Positions 1-6,129 of a stretch of DNA of 8,489 nt are shown one piece after another. The position numbers and the translations under genes were made by a program. The notes under the pieces were generated by a model that was given only the letters and a program-made list of their open reading frames with translations, did not search any database and was not told where the DNA came from. This DNA is from Actinomycetota bacterium (GTDB lineage: Bacteria > Actinomycetota > Acidimicrobiia > Acidimicrobiales > BP-101), in the NCBI GenBank assembly GCA_030838265.1, contig JAUTXA010000109.1, positions 1 through 8,489 of the forward strand, given 5' to 3'. The first letter of the stretch is position 1, and the number at the start of each line of letters is the position of its first letter.

Positions 1-38
1 ACGAGCTCGCCGCCCTCGAGAAGCGCCTCAGCAACTAG
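1..38 (+). CDS. 3' end of an unidentified gene (partial)
   Basis: The last eleven codons of an open frame enter from the left edge and read ELAALEKRLSN before a TAG stop at 36-38. The Leu/Glu/Lys/Arg heptad-like pattern suggests a helical or coiled-coil C-terminus. That is all that can be said; the family cannot be recognised. The frame is supported by G/C-rich third positions and by the hairpin element that begins 26 nt downstream. Confidence 0.5.
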   Translation, partial: ELAALEKRLSN

Positions 39-64
39 CCGCTGATCCGCGGCCGTGCCGCCCA

Positions 65-108
65 TTTGGCCGTGGTTTTCAGCCCTATTGCTGTAAACCA
101 CGGCCAAA
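65..108. repeat. Hairpin element copy 1 (palindromic repeat left of the DUF559 gene)
   Basis: Left arm TTTGGCCGTGGTTTTCAGC (65-83), loop CCTATT (84-89), right arm GCTGTAAACCACGGCCAAA (90-108). The arms pair at 18 of 19 positions, with a single T-T mismatch at 79/94. It lies between the 3' ends of the flanking convergent genes (stops at 38 and 115), so it could also act on transcription ends, although no T-tract follows on either strand. A second copy in the same orientation lies at 1057-1102; the two left arms are identical over 19 nt. The element is read directly from the sequence; its function is unknown. Confidence 0.9.
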
Positions 109-114
109 CGCTGC

Positions 115-1020
115 TCAGGCCGCCCGGGCCAGGATCGCCCGCACCGAGGCGATGAAGTCGGACGGGTCCTCGATCAGCTCTCTCCACGTCACCTGGATGA
201 CGGCGTACCCGGCGGCGACGAGCCGCCGAACCCGTTGGCGGTCGGCGATCTGTTGCTCCCACGTGGCGTGTCCCCGTCCGTCGGCCTCGATGATCAAACC
301 CGCGACCGCATAGAGGAAGTCGACGCGGCCGATGAACCCGTCGGCGTCGCCCAACGCCACCTGCCGGCGAGGCAGGGGAACACCGGCCCGAACAAGCACC
401 GCCAACACCAGCTCTTCGAGCTCGCTCTCGGTCGGCGGCTCGTCATCGAGCGTCTCCAGGAAGTTGTGCAGGAAGGTGACGCCGTCCCGACCGTGTGTCC
501 GCATCTCGGCGTGTATCGCCCGCAAGCCTGCTGGAGTCACCCACCCCTTCTGCAGCGCGTGCCGAAGCATCCTCAACTTCCGCGGGCTGGACACGCGCTC
601 GTGACCGCAGATGTCGAACAGCGTCCGTGCGATCGAGGTGACAGGGATCTGATCGATGGTGCGGATGTGATGGGCTGGCAAGAAGGTGGACTCGAAGAGC
701 GTGCCGCTACCCGTCCATCGCGTCTTGCGTCTCGGCCGAGATATCTCGATTGGGTTCCCGAAGCCCTCCTCGCCGAAGAGGGTCGCAGCCGACCGACGAG
801 ACGCAGCCGCCCCCGCGCCGGCCAGGAGCACTCCGCAGAGGAGGCTTTGACGCCAGGTCGGCACGGAGCCGACCACGCGATAGACGTTTCGGCCCACCCG
901 CTCGAAGTGCTTGCGACGGATCTCGCCGTCAAGGCGATGACCGGGCAGGCCGAGACCCCGAGCTTGATCCCGAGTCAGCAAGCCGTGGTGATGTTCCGCC
1001 AGTTTCATGAGTTCGTCCAT
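115..1020 (-). CDS. AbiEi-like antitoxin-domain / DUF559 (Vsr-like nuclease fold) protein
   Basis: A 301-aa protein. Residues 12-55 (LLTRDQARGLGL through RVGRNVYRV) match the winged-helix start of the AbiEi antitoxin family. The middle carries the usual linker motif TSIARTLFDICG (about 128-139). Residues 195-297 look like a DUF559 domain of the PD-(D/E)XK/Vsr type: a conserved acidic helix (ESELEELV, 198-205), D234 in GRVDFLY, E245 and D247 in LIIEADGRGH, H251, and QVTWREL near the end. The canonical lysine is absent, as is usual in Vsr-like members. No partner toxin (AbiEii) gene is adjacent, so a classical type IV toxin-antitoxin role is doubtful. ATG at 1018-1020 is chosen because no in-frame start lies between it and the upstream hairpin; Met5 is an alternative. 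Hairpin copies lie 7 bp beyond its stop and 36 bp before its start, suggesting gene and repeats form one unit. Substrate and role are unknown. Confidence 0.85.
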   Translation of the reverse strand: MDELMKLAEHHHGLLTRDQARGLGLPGHRLDGEIRRKHFERVGRNVYRVVGSVPTWRQSLLCGVLLAGAGAAASRRSAATLFGEEGFGNPIEISRPRRKTRWTGSGTLFESTFLPAHHIRTIDQIPVTSIARTLFDICGHERVSSPRKLRMLRHALQKGWVTPAGLRAIHAEMRTHGRDGVTFLHNFLETLDDEPPTESELEELVLAVLVRAGVPLPRRQVALGDADGFIGRVDFLYAVAGLIIEADGRGHATWEQQIADRQRVRRLVAAGYAVIQVTWRELIEDPSDFIASVRAILARAA

Positions 1021-1056
1021 GGCCGACCATCCAACTCGGCACCTGTGACAACAACG

Positions 1057-1102
1057 TTTTGGCCGTGGTTTTCAGCGCTATTGCTGAAAAACGCGGCCGA
1101 AA
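1057..1102. repeat. Hairpin element copy 2 (palindromic repeat right of the DUF559 gene)
   Basis: Left arm TTTTGGCCGTGGTTTTCAGC (1057-1076), loop GCTATT (1077-1082), right arm GCTGAAAAACGCGGCCGAAA (1083-1102). Of 20 pairs 17 are Watson-Crick, two would be G-U in RNA and one (1068/1091) is mismatched. Direct alignment with copy 1 gives 39 identical of 44 positions: none differ in the left arm, one in the loop, four in the right arm. It occupies the divergent intergenic region between the DUF559 gene and the phospholipase D-family gene, so it probably overlaps or adjoins both promoters. Confidence 0.88.
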
Positions 1103-1121
1103 CGGCAGACGGGCGGGCGTG

Positions 1122-1126
1122 GGAGG
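1122..1126 (+). promoter_or_regulatory. Ribosome binding site of the PLD-family gene
   Basis: GGAGG lies 12 nt before the ATG at 1139. The spacing is longer than the usual 5-9 nt, but it is the only strong site upstream, and no other in-frame start fits it better. Confidence 0.5.
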
Positions 1127-1138
1127 ATCGGCGGCCGT

Positions 1139-2197
1139 ATGGGTGAGATCGGGGTCACGTTTCTGACCGAAGGCGGGCAGCGGGCCGAAGACATCCTGGC
1201 CCAGCTGATCGCCTTCGTCGGCGCCGCCACCAAGACACTCGACCTCGCCGTGTACGACGCCCACCTCGAAGGGGGTGGGGGCGACCAGCTCATCGCCGCC
1301 CTCAACCAAGCCGAGGGACGGGGCGTCACCGTCAGGGCCGTCTACAACGACGTGGCCCGCAAGGACCCGCCCATCCCGCCGCCACCGTCGGGGCCGAGCC
1401 TGCTGCAGCAGCTGGCCAACGCCGTGCCGGCCAAGGCGATCAGCGGCATCCCCGACCTCATGCACCACAAGTACGTGATCCGGGATAGAGCCGACGTGTG
1501 GACGGGGTCCACGAACTGGAGCACCGACAGCTGGACGAAGATGGAGAACGTAATCCTGACGATCCCCTCGCCCGACCTGGCCGCCGCCTACACCCAGGAC
1601 TTCGAGCAGCTCTGGGGCAAGCAGCACGTCGAGCACACCGGCACCTTCGACGACTCGCCGTCTCCCGATGTCACCTACGACAACGTGAAGGCGCCCACTC
1701 GAGCCCTCTTCTCACCGGGACGGGGCAAGACCATGAGCCAGCTCGTCGCCACTCGCCTGGGCCAGGCCCGCCACCGCATCCGCATCTGCTCGCCGGTCAT
1801 CACCAGCTCGCCCATCCTCGGCACCCTCGCCGAGGTGCTCGACGACAAGCGGTGCGACACGCTCGTCACCGTCGACGGCCCGCAGATGGAACAGGCGCTC
1901 AGTCAGTGGCGGCAGGACGGACGGGTGTCGTGGAAGGGTCCGCTCTTCGACAAGGTCCGGTCATCCGGCGTCCTGGCCGAGAAGCACTCGACGCCGTGGG
2001 GTCCGGCCACGGTGCACGACTTCATGCACGCCAAGGTCGTGGTCTGCGACGACTGGGTGCTCACGGGCTCGTATAACTGCTCGCACTCCGGCGAGTTCAA
2101 CGCCGAGAACCTGCTCGAGATCCGCAGCCAGGCCTTCGCCGACCGGTGCGCCGCCTTCTGCGAAGAAGTACACCAGCGCTATCGGTCAGCGCGCTGA
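1139..2197 (+). CDS. Phospholipase D-family protein with two HKD motifs (phosphodiesterase/nuclease)
   Basis: A 352-aa protein with two PLD repeats. The first HxKxxxxD motif is H109-K111-D116 (MHHKYVIRD), followed by the GS-N signature G123, S124, N126 (WTGSTNWS). The second is H297-K299-D304 (MHAKVVVCD), followed by G310, S311, N313 (LTGSYNCS) and a downstream NAEN. The two histidines are expected to form one active site working through a phosphohistidine intermediate. A proline-rich loop lies at 77-86. No signal peptide is visible, so it is probably cytoplasmic. The family covers phospholipases, cardiolipin synthases and nucleases; the absence of membrane segments and the length of about 350 aa favour a soluble phosphodiesterase or nuclease, but the substrate cannot be read from the sequence. 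It is divergent from the DUF559 gene, with hairpin copy 2 between them, and its 3' end overlaps the convergent membrane-protein gene by 19 nt. Confidence 0.9.
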   Translation: MGEIGVTFLTEGGQRAEDILAQLIAFVGAATKTLDLAVYDAHLEGGGGDQLIAALNQAEGRGVTVRAVYNDVARKDPPIPPPPSGPSLLQQLANAVPAKAISGIPDLMHHKYVIRDRADVWTGSTNWSTDSWTKMENVILTIPSPDLAAAYTQDFEQLWGKQHVEHTGTFDDSPSPDVTYDNVKAPTRALFSPGRGKTMSQLVATRLGQARHRIRICSPVITSSPILGTLAEVLDDKRCDTLVTVDGPQMEQALSQWRQDGRVSWKGPLFDKVRSSGVLAEKHSTPWGPATVHDFMHAKVVVCDDWVLTGSYNCSHSGEFNAENLLEIRSQAFADRCAAFCEEVHQRYRSAR

Positions 2198-2598
2198 TCG
2201 TCGTCATCGGCCGGCGCCCAGACCAGGGGAAGCGAGCCCAGCAGGGCGACCAGGCCTCCGGCCAGGGCGAGCGCCAGCCCGATCGTGGTGCCGTGCACGG
2301 TGCTGGGGAAGAGCGATCGGCGGGTGGCCACCCAGTCGGCCGCTACCCCGGCGACGACGATCGCGCTCCCGGCGGAAATCGCGTCGCCCCGTCGCCATCG
2401 CAGCAGCCCGACGAATGCCAACGCGGCGCCGGCCAAGATGGCCACGGCCGGCCAGTGCCAGCCGTTGGTGGTGGTCTCGGGCGCCTCGCAGCACCCACTA
2501 ACCGTCTGCCATGGCAGGAACAGCGCGACCAGCACGGCGGTCAAGCCGCCGACGACCGCCCAAGCCGGAACGGCGGGCAGTCGGCGGCGACTCGACAT
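2179..2598 (-). CDS. Small four-helix membrane protein of unknown function
   Basis: A 139-aa protein with four predicted hydrophobic helices at about 10-30, 48-66, 71-90 and 101-125. A basic start (MSSRRRLPAVP) suggests a cytoplasmic N-terminus, and an acidic tail (ADDDDQRADR) a cytoplasmic C-terminus. The first external loop holds a Cys-Cys pair (SGCCEAPETTTNGWHW). The family is not recognised, though the LPWQTVSG...NGWHW layout recalls small hypothetical actinobacterial membrane proteins. ATG at 2596-2598 begins only 7 nt after the stop of the S9 peptidase gene, with no good Shine-Dalgarno, so it is probably translated by coupling from the same mRNA. The TAG stop lies inside the 3' end of the convergent PLD-family gene. 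Confidence 0.75.
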   Translation of the reverse strand: MSSRRRLPAVPAWAVVGGLTAVLVALFLPWQTVSGCCEAPETTTNGWHWPAVAILAGAALAFVGLLRWRRGDAISAGSAIVVAGVAADWVATRRSLFPSTVHGTTIGLALALAGGLVALLGSLPLVWAPADDDDQRADR

Positions 2599-2605
2599 GG
2601 GGACG

Positions 2606-4438
2606 TCAGCTCTCGGCGCGGCCGCCGAGGTGCTCGGCCAGGAACTTCTCGGCCGCGGCGTAGAACTTCAGCCGGTTCTCGGGCTTGGCGAAGCCGTGGC
2701 CCTCGTCCTCGAAGACCATGTACTCGTGGGCGATGCCCTTGTCCTTCATGGCCGCCACGATCTGCTCCGACTCGGCCTGGGGCACGCGGGGGTCGTTGGC
2801 GCCCTGGGCGATGAGCATCGGGATCTTGATCTGATCGACCTTCGACAGGGGTGAGCGCGACCAGAGGAACTCCTCCTCGGTGGCCGGGTCGCCGACCCGC
2901 ACGTGGAGCATGTCGAGCATGGGCTTCCAGTAAGCGGGGACGCCCTCGATCCACGTCTTGATGTTGGCCACGCCGACAATGTCGACCGCGCAGCGGAACA
3001 CATCGGGGGTGAAGGTGGCACCGACGAGGGCGGCATAGCCGCCGTAGGAGCCGCCGTAGATGGCGATGCGCTCCCGGTCGGAGTAGCCCTGGCCGACCAC
3101 GTACTCGACGGCGTCGAGCAGGTCGTCGTGCATCTTGCCGCCCCACTCCTTGTCCCCGGCGTTGGTGAAGTCCTTGCCGTAGCCCGTCGAGCCCCGGTAG
3201 TTCACCTGCACGCAGACGTAGCCGCGGTTGGCGAACCACTGGGCCTCAGGGTTGAAGCCCCACGAGTCGCGGGCCCAGGGGCCGCCGTGGACATTGATGA
3301 CGGTGGGCAGGTTCTTGGCCTCGACGCCGGCCGGGAAGGTCACGTAGCCGTGGACGGTGAGGCCATCGCGGGCCGCGAACGAGAAGGGCTTCATCTCGGC
3401 CAACTGGTAGTCCTCGAGCTCAGGCCGGTGGTTGAAGAGGAAGGTGGCCTGCTTGGTCTCGCGATTGAAGGCGTAGTAGGTGACGGGGCCGTCGTCGTGG
3501 TCGTAGGCGGCCAGCCACACCTTGTCCGACGCGTCCCGTCCCACCAGGTTGAACTCGCCGGGGTCGACGGCCAGCAGGTGCTTCAGGTCGTCGGTGACAT
3601 CGGGGTCGATGGCCTCCCACTCGAGGCGCTCGCGCAGGAAGCCGACCAGCTGGATCTCACGGGTGTCGGGATGGGCGTGGGCGCCGGCCACGTCGAACTG
3701 CGGGTCGGAGGCGATGACCGTCTCCTCGCCCGTGGCCAGGTCGCGCTTCACCAAGCGGCTGGCGTTGGCGTCGACCGAGCTGAGCAGGTACATGGACTGG
3801 CCGTCGAGAGTGAACCCGGCCGGTCCGCTGGTGAGGGCGTCGTCGCTGCCGAAGGTGACGACGGGCTCCCACTCGTCTTCCTCACTGGGCCGGCCGAGGA
3901 CGATGAAGCCGCCGTCAGGGGTCGGGGCCAAAGCGCCGCGCAGCTTCTGGTCGGCGTCGGGGACCCAGCCCACGAAGCCGGGATTGTCGGCGATCTTGGT
4001 CAGGTCGCCGGTCGACAGCGTGAGGCGGTAGACGTCGTGGAGCTGCGGGTTGTCCTTGTTGATGCCGACGAGCACCGAGTCGGGGAAGCGCTTGTCGACG
4101 TCGATCACCTGCACCTGCACGCCGTCGAACGGGGTCAGGTCACGGATGTCGCCGGTGGTGAGGTCGACATCGTAGAGCCGCCAGTTCTCGTCCCCACCCT
4201 TGTCCTGCACGTAGAGGAGGTGCCGGTCGTCGTACGCCCAGAAGTAGCCCCGGATCCCCCGGTCCCGGTCATCGGTCACCGGCTTGAAGTCGTTGCCGCC
4301 GATGGTGCCGACCCAGACGTTGAGGACGCCGTCGACCGGCGCGATGTAGGCCAGGCGGGTGCCGTCAGGCGAGATCTTGGGCTGGACGCGCTCCGGGTTC
4401 CCGAAGAGCACGTCGCGAGGGATCAGGGTGGTGGTCAT
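2606..4438 (-). CDS. S9 family (prolyl oligopeptidase-like) serine peptidase
   Basis: A 610-aa protein of the acylaminoacyl-peptidase/oligopeptidase type that cleaves short peptides. Residues about 20-370 show the WD/TolB-like beta-propeller pattern (KISPDGTRLAYI, YFWAYDDRHLLYVQD, GFTLDGQSMYLLSS), which gates access to the active site. Residues about 380-606 form the alpha/beta-hydrolase domain, with the oxyanion region NVHGGPW, the NYRGSTGYG motif, nucleophile S464 in GGSYGGYA, D549 in QGANDPRV and H581 in DEGHGF, a complete Ser-Asp-His triad. No signal peptide is present, so it is probably cytoplasmic. ATG at 4436-4438 is preferred because GGGGAGG lies just before it; the open frame extends to 4675 but that extension runs antisense through the Lrp-like gene. 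The membrane-protein gene follows after 7 nt in the same operon, and the Lrp-like gene is divergent. Confidence 0.95.
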   Translation of the reverse strand: MTTTLIPRDVLFGNPERVQPKISPDGTRLAYIAPVDGVLNVWVGTIGGNDFKPVTDDRDRGIRGYFWAYDDRHLLYVQDKGGDENWRLYDVDLTTGDIRDLTPFDGVQVQVIDVDKRFPDSVLVGINKDNPQLHDVYRLTLSTGDLTKIADNPGFVGWVPDADQKLRGALAPTPDGGFIVLGRPSEEDEWEPVVTFGSDDALTSGPAGFTLDGQSMYLLSSVDANASRLVKRDLATGEETVIASDPQFDVAGAHAHPDTREIQLVGFLRERLEWEAIDPDVTDDLKHLLAVDPGEFNLVGRDASDKVWLAAYDHDDGPVTYYAFNRETKQATFLFNHRPELEDYQLAEMKPFSFAARDGLTVHGYVTFPAGVEAKNLPTVINVHGGPWARDSWGFNPEAQWFANRGYVCVQVNYRGSTGYGKDFTNAGDKEWGGKMHDDLLDAVEYVVGQGYSDRERIAIYGGSYGGYAALVGATFTPDVFRCAVDIVGVANIKTWIEGVPAYWKPMLDMLHVRVGDPATEEEFLWSRSPLSKVDQIKIPMLIAQGANDPRVPQAESEQIVAAMKDKGIAHEYMVFEDEGHGFAKPENRLKFYAAAEKFLAEHLGGRAES

Positions 4439-4459
4439 GGCCTCCCCAGGCGTTCTGAA

Positions 4460-4486
4460 CCACGGGCACCGTTGCCCGAGTCGTGG
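4460..4486. promoter_or_regulatory. Nested inverted repeat in the divergent peptidase / Lrp-like intergenic region
   Basis: Inner arms CGGGCA (4463-4468) and TGCCCG (4473-4478) are separated by CCGT. Outer arms CCACG (4460-4464) and CGTGG (4482-4486) frame them and share two bases with the inner left arm. It lies 22 nt before the peptidase start and could be an operator or a hairpin in the peptidase leader. In GC-rich DNA such repeats arise readily, so the function is inference. Confidence 0.35.
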
Positions 4487-4530
4487 CTCTACTTCGACGG
4501 GCGAGTGGGCCTGACCTGCCCGGCGCCCGC

Positions 4531-4536
4531 TACGAT
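4531..4536 (+). promoter_or_regulatory. Putative -10 element of the Lrp-like gene
   Basis: TACGAT fits the actinobacterial TANNNT pattern 20 nt before the Shine-Dalgarno site of the Lrp-like gene. No convincing -35 lies at 16-18 nt; CTGACC at 4511-4516 is 14 nt away and too close. Suggestive only. Confidence 0.4.
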
Positions 4537-4556
4537 GCTGCCGCCCTGCACCACCC

Positions 4557-4563
4557 GAGGAGG
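4557..4563 (+). promoter_or_regulatory. Ribosome binding site that fixes the TTG start of the Lrp-like gene
   Basis: GAGGAGG lies 5 nt before the TTG at 4569-4571. This strong, well-spaced site supports a TTG start, and the next in-frame methionine (residue 43) would delete the first half of the domain. Confidence 0.8.
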
Positions 4564-4568
4564 CTCCG

Positions 4569-4805
4569 TTGTCGGTTACCGCGTACGTGCTCATCCAGAC
4601 CGAGGTCGGCAAGGCCGGCCAAGTCGCCGATGAGGTGGCAAAGATCGAAGGCGTGACCGCGGCCAATATCGTCACCGGCCCCTACGACGTGATCATGCAA
4701 GCCGAGGCCAACACCATGGACGAGCTGGGCAAGGTCATCGTCAGCCGGGTCCAGCTCATCGACGGCATCACCCGCACCCTCACCTGCGAGGTCATCCACG
4801 TCTAG
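4569..4805 (+). CDS. Stand-alone Lrp/AsnC ligand-binding (RAM) domain protein
   Basis: A 78-aa protein that is just the C-terminal effector-binding domain of Lrp/AsnC regulators, of the beta-alpha-beta-beta-alpha-beta type. It starts with AYVLIQTEVGKAGQVADEVAKIEGV, followed by the signature TGPYDVI (G37, P38, Y39, D40), a second helix (TMDELGKVIVSRVQLIDGI) and the last strand TRTLTCEVIHV. The DNA-binding helix-turn-helix is absent, not truncated, because the frame begins at a clear Shine-Dalgarno site. Such proteins usually form dimers to octamers and bind amino acids or related small molecules, and may modulate full-length Lrp proteins. It cannot be expected to bind DNA alone. The divergent S9 peptidase releases small peptides or amino acids, so a common signal is possible but unproven. 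Confidence 0.92.
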   Translation: MSVTAYVLIQTEVGKAGQVADEVAKIEGVTAANIVTGPYDVIMQAEANTMDELGKVIVSRVQLIDGITRTLTCEVIHV

Positions 4806-4806
4806 A

Positions 4807-4851
4807 GCGCCGAGGCGCGGAGTGCTGAGCCGCTGAGACCGGCCTAGCCGG
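4807..4851. terminator. Possible bidirectional terminator between convergent genes
   Basis: Two small inverted repeats lie between the stop of the Lrp-like gene and the stop of the convergent membrane-protein gene: GCGC-CGAG-GCGC (4807-4818) and CCGGC-CTA-GCCGG (4839-4851), the latter containing the TAG stop of the minus-strand gene. Neither is followed by a T-tract, so intrinsic termination is uncertain. Confidence 0.25.
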
Positions 4852-5182
4852 CCTTGGCCACCAGCAGGGCTCGGATCCCGAGGCCCATCACGAAGAGGCT
4901 GAACAGCCCGTAGTACAGGTAGAGCTTCTGCTGGATGAAGTCGTACTGGCGGTACGAGTACATGATCCCGATGGCGGCGATGGCCACGAAGCCGTAGAAC
5001 ATGTGGAACTTCACGGCCGTGAGGTGTTGACCGGCCACCATCCCCACGCCCAGGCCGACCTGGACGAAGATCGAAGCCTCGACCGCCACCACGAACCACC
5101 ACAGGGCGCGGGTGCGAAGCGACGGCAGCCGGTGGGCGGCGAGGGCCCACAGGCCGGCCAGTCCGTTACCGATGATGACCAC
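4844..5182 (-). CDS. Small membrane protein of unknown function (four helices)
   Basis: From the GTG at 5180-5182 it is 112 aa. Hydrophobic segments are at about 2-16 (incomplete with this start), 27-52 (LWWFVVAVEASIFVQVGLGVGMVAG), 58-75 (VKFHMFYGFVAIAAIGIM) and 88-108 (YLYYGLFSLFVMGLGIRALLV). The open frame extends upstream without a stop, reading LRDLHAGWAWVVIIGNG, which would complete the first helix; but the only start-like codons there are CTG (5212, 5227), so the true start is uncertain. An aromatic, tyrosine-rich loop (MYSYRQYDFIQQKLYLYYG) joins helices 3 and 4. The family is not recognised. It lies 56 nt downstream of the ferritin-like gene on the same strand and is probably cotranscribed with it. 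Confidence 0.7.
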   Translation of the reverse strand: MVIIGNGLAGLWALAAHRLPSLRTRALWWFVVAVEASIFVQVGLGVGMVAGQHLTAVKFHMFYGFVAIAAIGIMYSYRQYDFIQQKLYLYYGLFSLFVMGLGIRALLVAKAG

Positions 5183-5238
5183 CCACGCCCACCCGGCATG
5201 GAGGTCGCGCAGCGAGGCGAGAACCAGGGCGCTACGAG

Positions 5239-6081
5239 CTAGGCGCCGGCGGCCGTGGCCGTGGCTGAATCGGCGGCCATGGCGGCCATGGCCTCGGCCT
5301 CGGCCTGGGCCTGGGCCGCCACGTCGACCAGGTCGGTGATCTCGGTCTCGGTGAACCCGGCCAGGCTGCGGAACTTGCGAGCCAGGTGGATGGGGTTCTC
5401 CTCGTTCTCACCGCGGAAGCCGCCGAAGCTGAACAGCTTGTCGACGGTGCGCTGGAAGTCGAGGGCCCGCTGCTGGCGGTCCTTGTCCTTCTCGGTGAGC
5501 TTGCGCAGCCAGTCCGTGCCCTTCTTCACGTGGGTGACCTCGTCGGCCAGCATCCAGTCCTCGCAGAAGTAAAGGACGGGATCCTGGGTGGCGGCGCCGT
5601 AGTCGCGCATGGTGTTGAAGACGTCGATGGCCAGGCCCTCGAGGGCCCGGTTCACGCCCGTGAGGCGCAGGACGGGATCGGAGTTGCAGGCCGCCTCGAA
5701 CAGCATCGTCTGCTCCGCGAACTCGCCGATCTCCGAGCCCATGTGCTCGGTTAGCTTCACCGAGATCTCGACGTGACGAGCCTCGTCCCAGCACTGGCGG
5801 GCCATGTCGAGCTTCATGGCGAAGGGCACCTCGTCGGGGCCGTCACCGGTGTCGAAGTCGTAGCAGGTGCGGCCCGCGCCCTCGAGGGCCTGGATCTCGC
5901 CCACGAAGATGCCGTGCATGAGCTGGCGGGTGGCGTCGGGCGAGTCGTACTCCTTGACGCTGAACCCGTTGCGGTTCTTGGCCACGTTGGCCCGACGGGG
6001 GTCGAAGACCTGCTCTTCGATCCGGATGCGCTGGAACCGATCGTCCCGAGCGAGATCGTCGACCGTCAGCATGCGCTTCAT
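5239..6081 (-). CDS. DUF455-family ferritin-like diiron protein
   Basis: A 280-aa protein with the metal ligands of a ferritin-like four-helix bundle: E62 (FVGEIQALEGAGRTCYDF), E100 and H103 (CWDEARHVEI), E148 (RALEGLAIDVFNTM), and E181 and H184 (ADEVTHVKKGTDW). The two EXXH motifs separated by a lone Glu suggest an oxo-bridged di-iron or mixed-metal centre, and the sequence resembles the DUF455 family, whose reaction is not established. The C-terminal 25 or so residues are a low-complexity Ala/Glu/Gln tail encoded by GGCC-rich short repeats (about 5272-5320) and are probably disordered. ATG at 6079-6081 follows CGGAGG with a 4-nt gap. Upstream is a 17-bp palindrome with a possible -10. The small membrane-protein gene follows on the same strand. 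An oxidase/hydroxylase-type role is inferred from the fold alone. Confidence 0.88.
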   Translation of the reverse strand: MKRMLTVDDLARDDRFQRIRIEEQVFDPRRANVAKNRNGFSVKEYDSPDATRQLMHGIFVGEIQALEGAGRTCYDFDTGDGPDEVPFAMKLDMARQCWDEARHVEISVKLTEHMGSEIGEFAEQTMLFEAACNSDPVLRLTGVNRALEGLAIDVFNTMRDYGAATQDPVLYFCEDWMLADEVTHVKKGTDWLRKLTEKDKDRQQRALDFQRTVDKLFSFGGFRGENEENPIHLARKFRSLAGFTETEITDLVDVAAQAQAEAEAMAAMAADSATATAAGA

Positions 6082-6101
6082 GAAGCCTCCGAGAGTCTGG
6101 G

Positions 6102-6118
6102 CGGCGTCACTGACGCCG
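6102..6118. promoter_or_regulatory. 17-bp perfect palindrome before the ferritin-like gene (candidate operator)
   Basis: CGGCGTCA-C-TGACGCCG, eight-base arms around one central base, 20 nt upstream of the ferritin-like start codon. A second, overlapping inverted repeat, TGACG-CCGT-CGTCA, spans 6111-6124. It lies just downstream of the putative -10 (6130-6135), a usual place for a repressor site. It could instead fold as a leader hairpin (7-bp stem, 3-nt loop). Confidence 0.5.
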
Positions 6119-6129
6119 TCGTCAGAATG

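Noticed and set aside
115..1020. A complete type IV AbiE toxin-antitoxin pair
   Set aside because: No AbiEii-type nucleotidyltransferase gene is adjacent; the neighbours are a coding fragment and a PLD-family gene.
65..1102. An insertion sequence or CRISPR array
   Set aside because: There is no transposase family signature and no target-site duplication at the outer edges, and only two repeat copies about 1 kb apart, so neither label is justified.
235..1146. Plus-strand open frame of 303 aa over the DUF559 gene
   Set aside because: It is antisense to the DUF559 gene, has a low-complexity composition, and runs through hairpin copy 2.
2903..4633. Long plus-strand open frame of 576 aa
   Set aside because: It is the antisense shadow of the S9 peptidase, whose triad and propeller are unmistakable; the product is a repetitive Val/Asp/Gly sequence without domain features.
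4439..4675. N-terminal extension of the S9 peptidase frame to 4675
   Set aside because: It runs antisense through the Lrp-like gene; the ATG at 4436-4438 has GGGGAGG immediately upstream.
5272..5320. GGCCATGGC / GGCCTC / GGCCTG short repeats, looking like a tandem repeat locus
   Set aside because: They encode the Ala/Glu/Gln-rich tail of the DUF455 protein in frame and are explained as coding low complexity.
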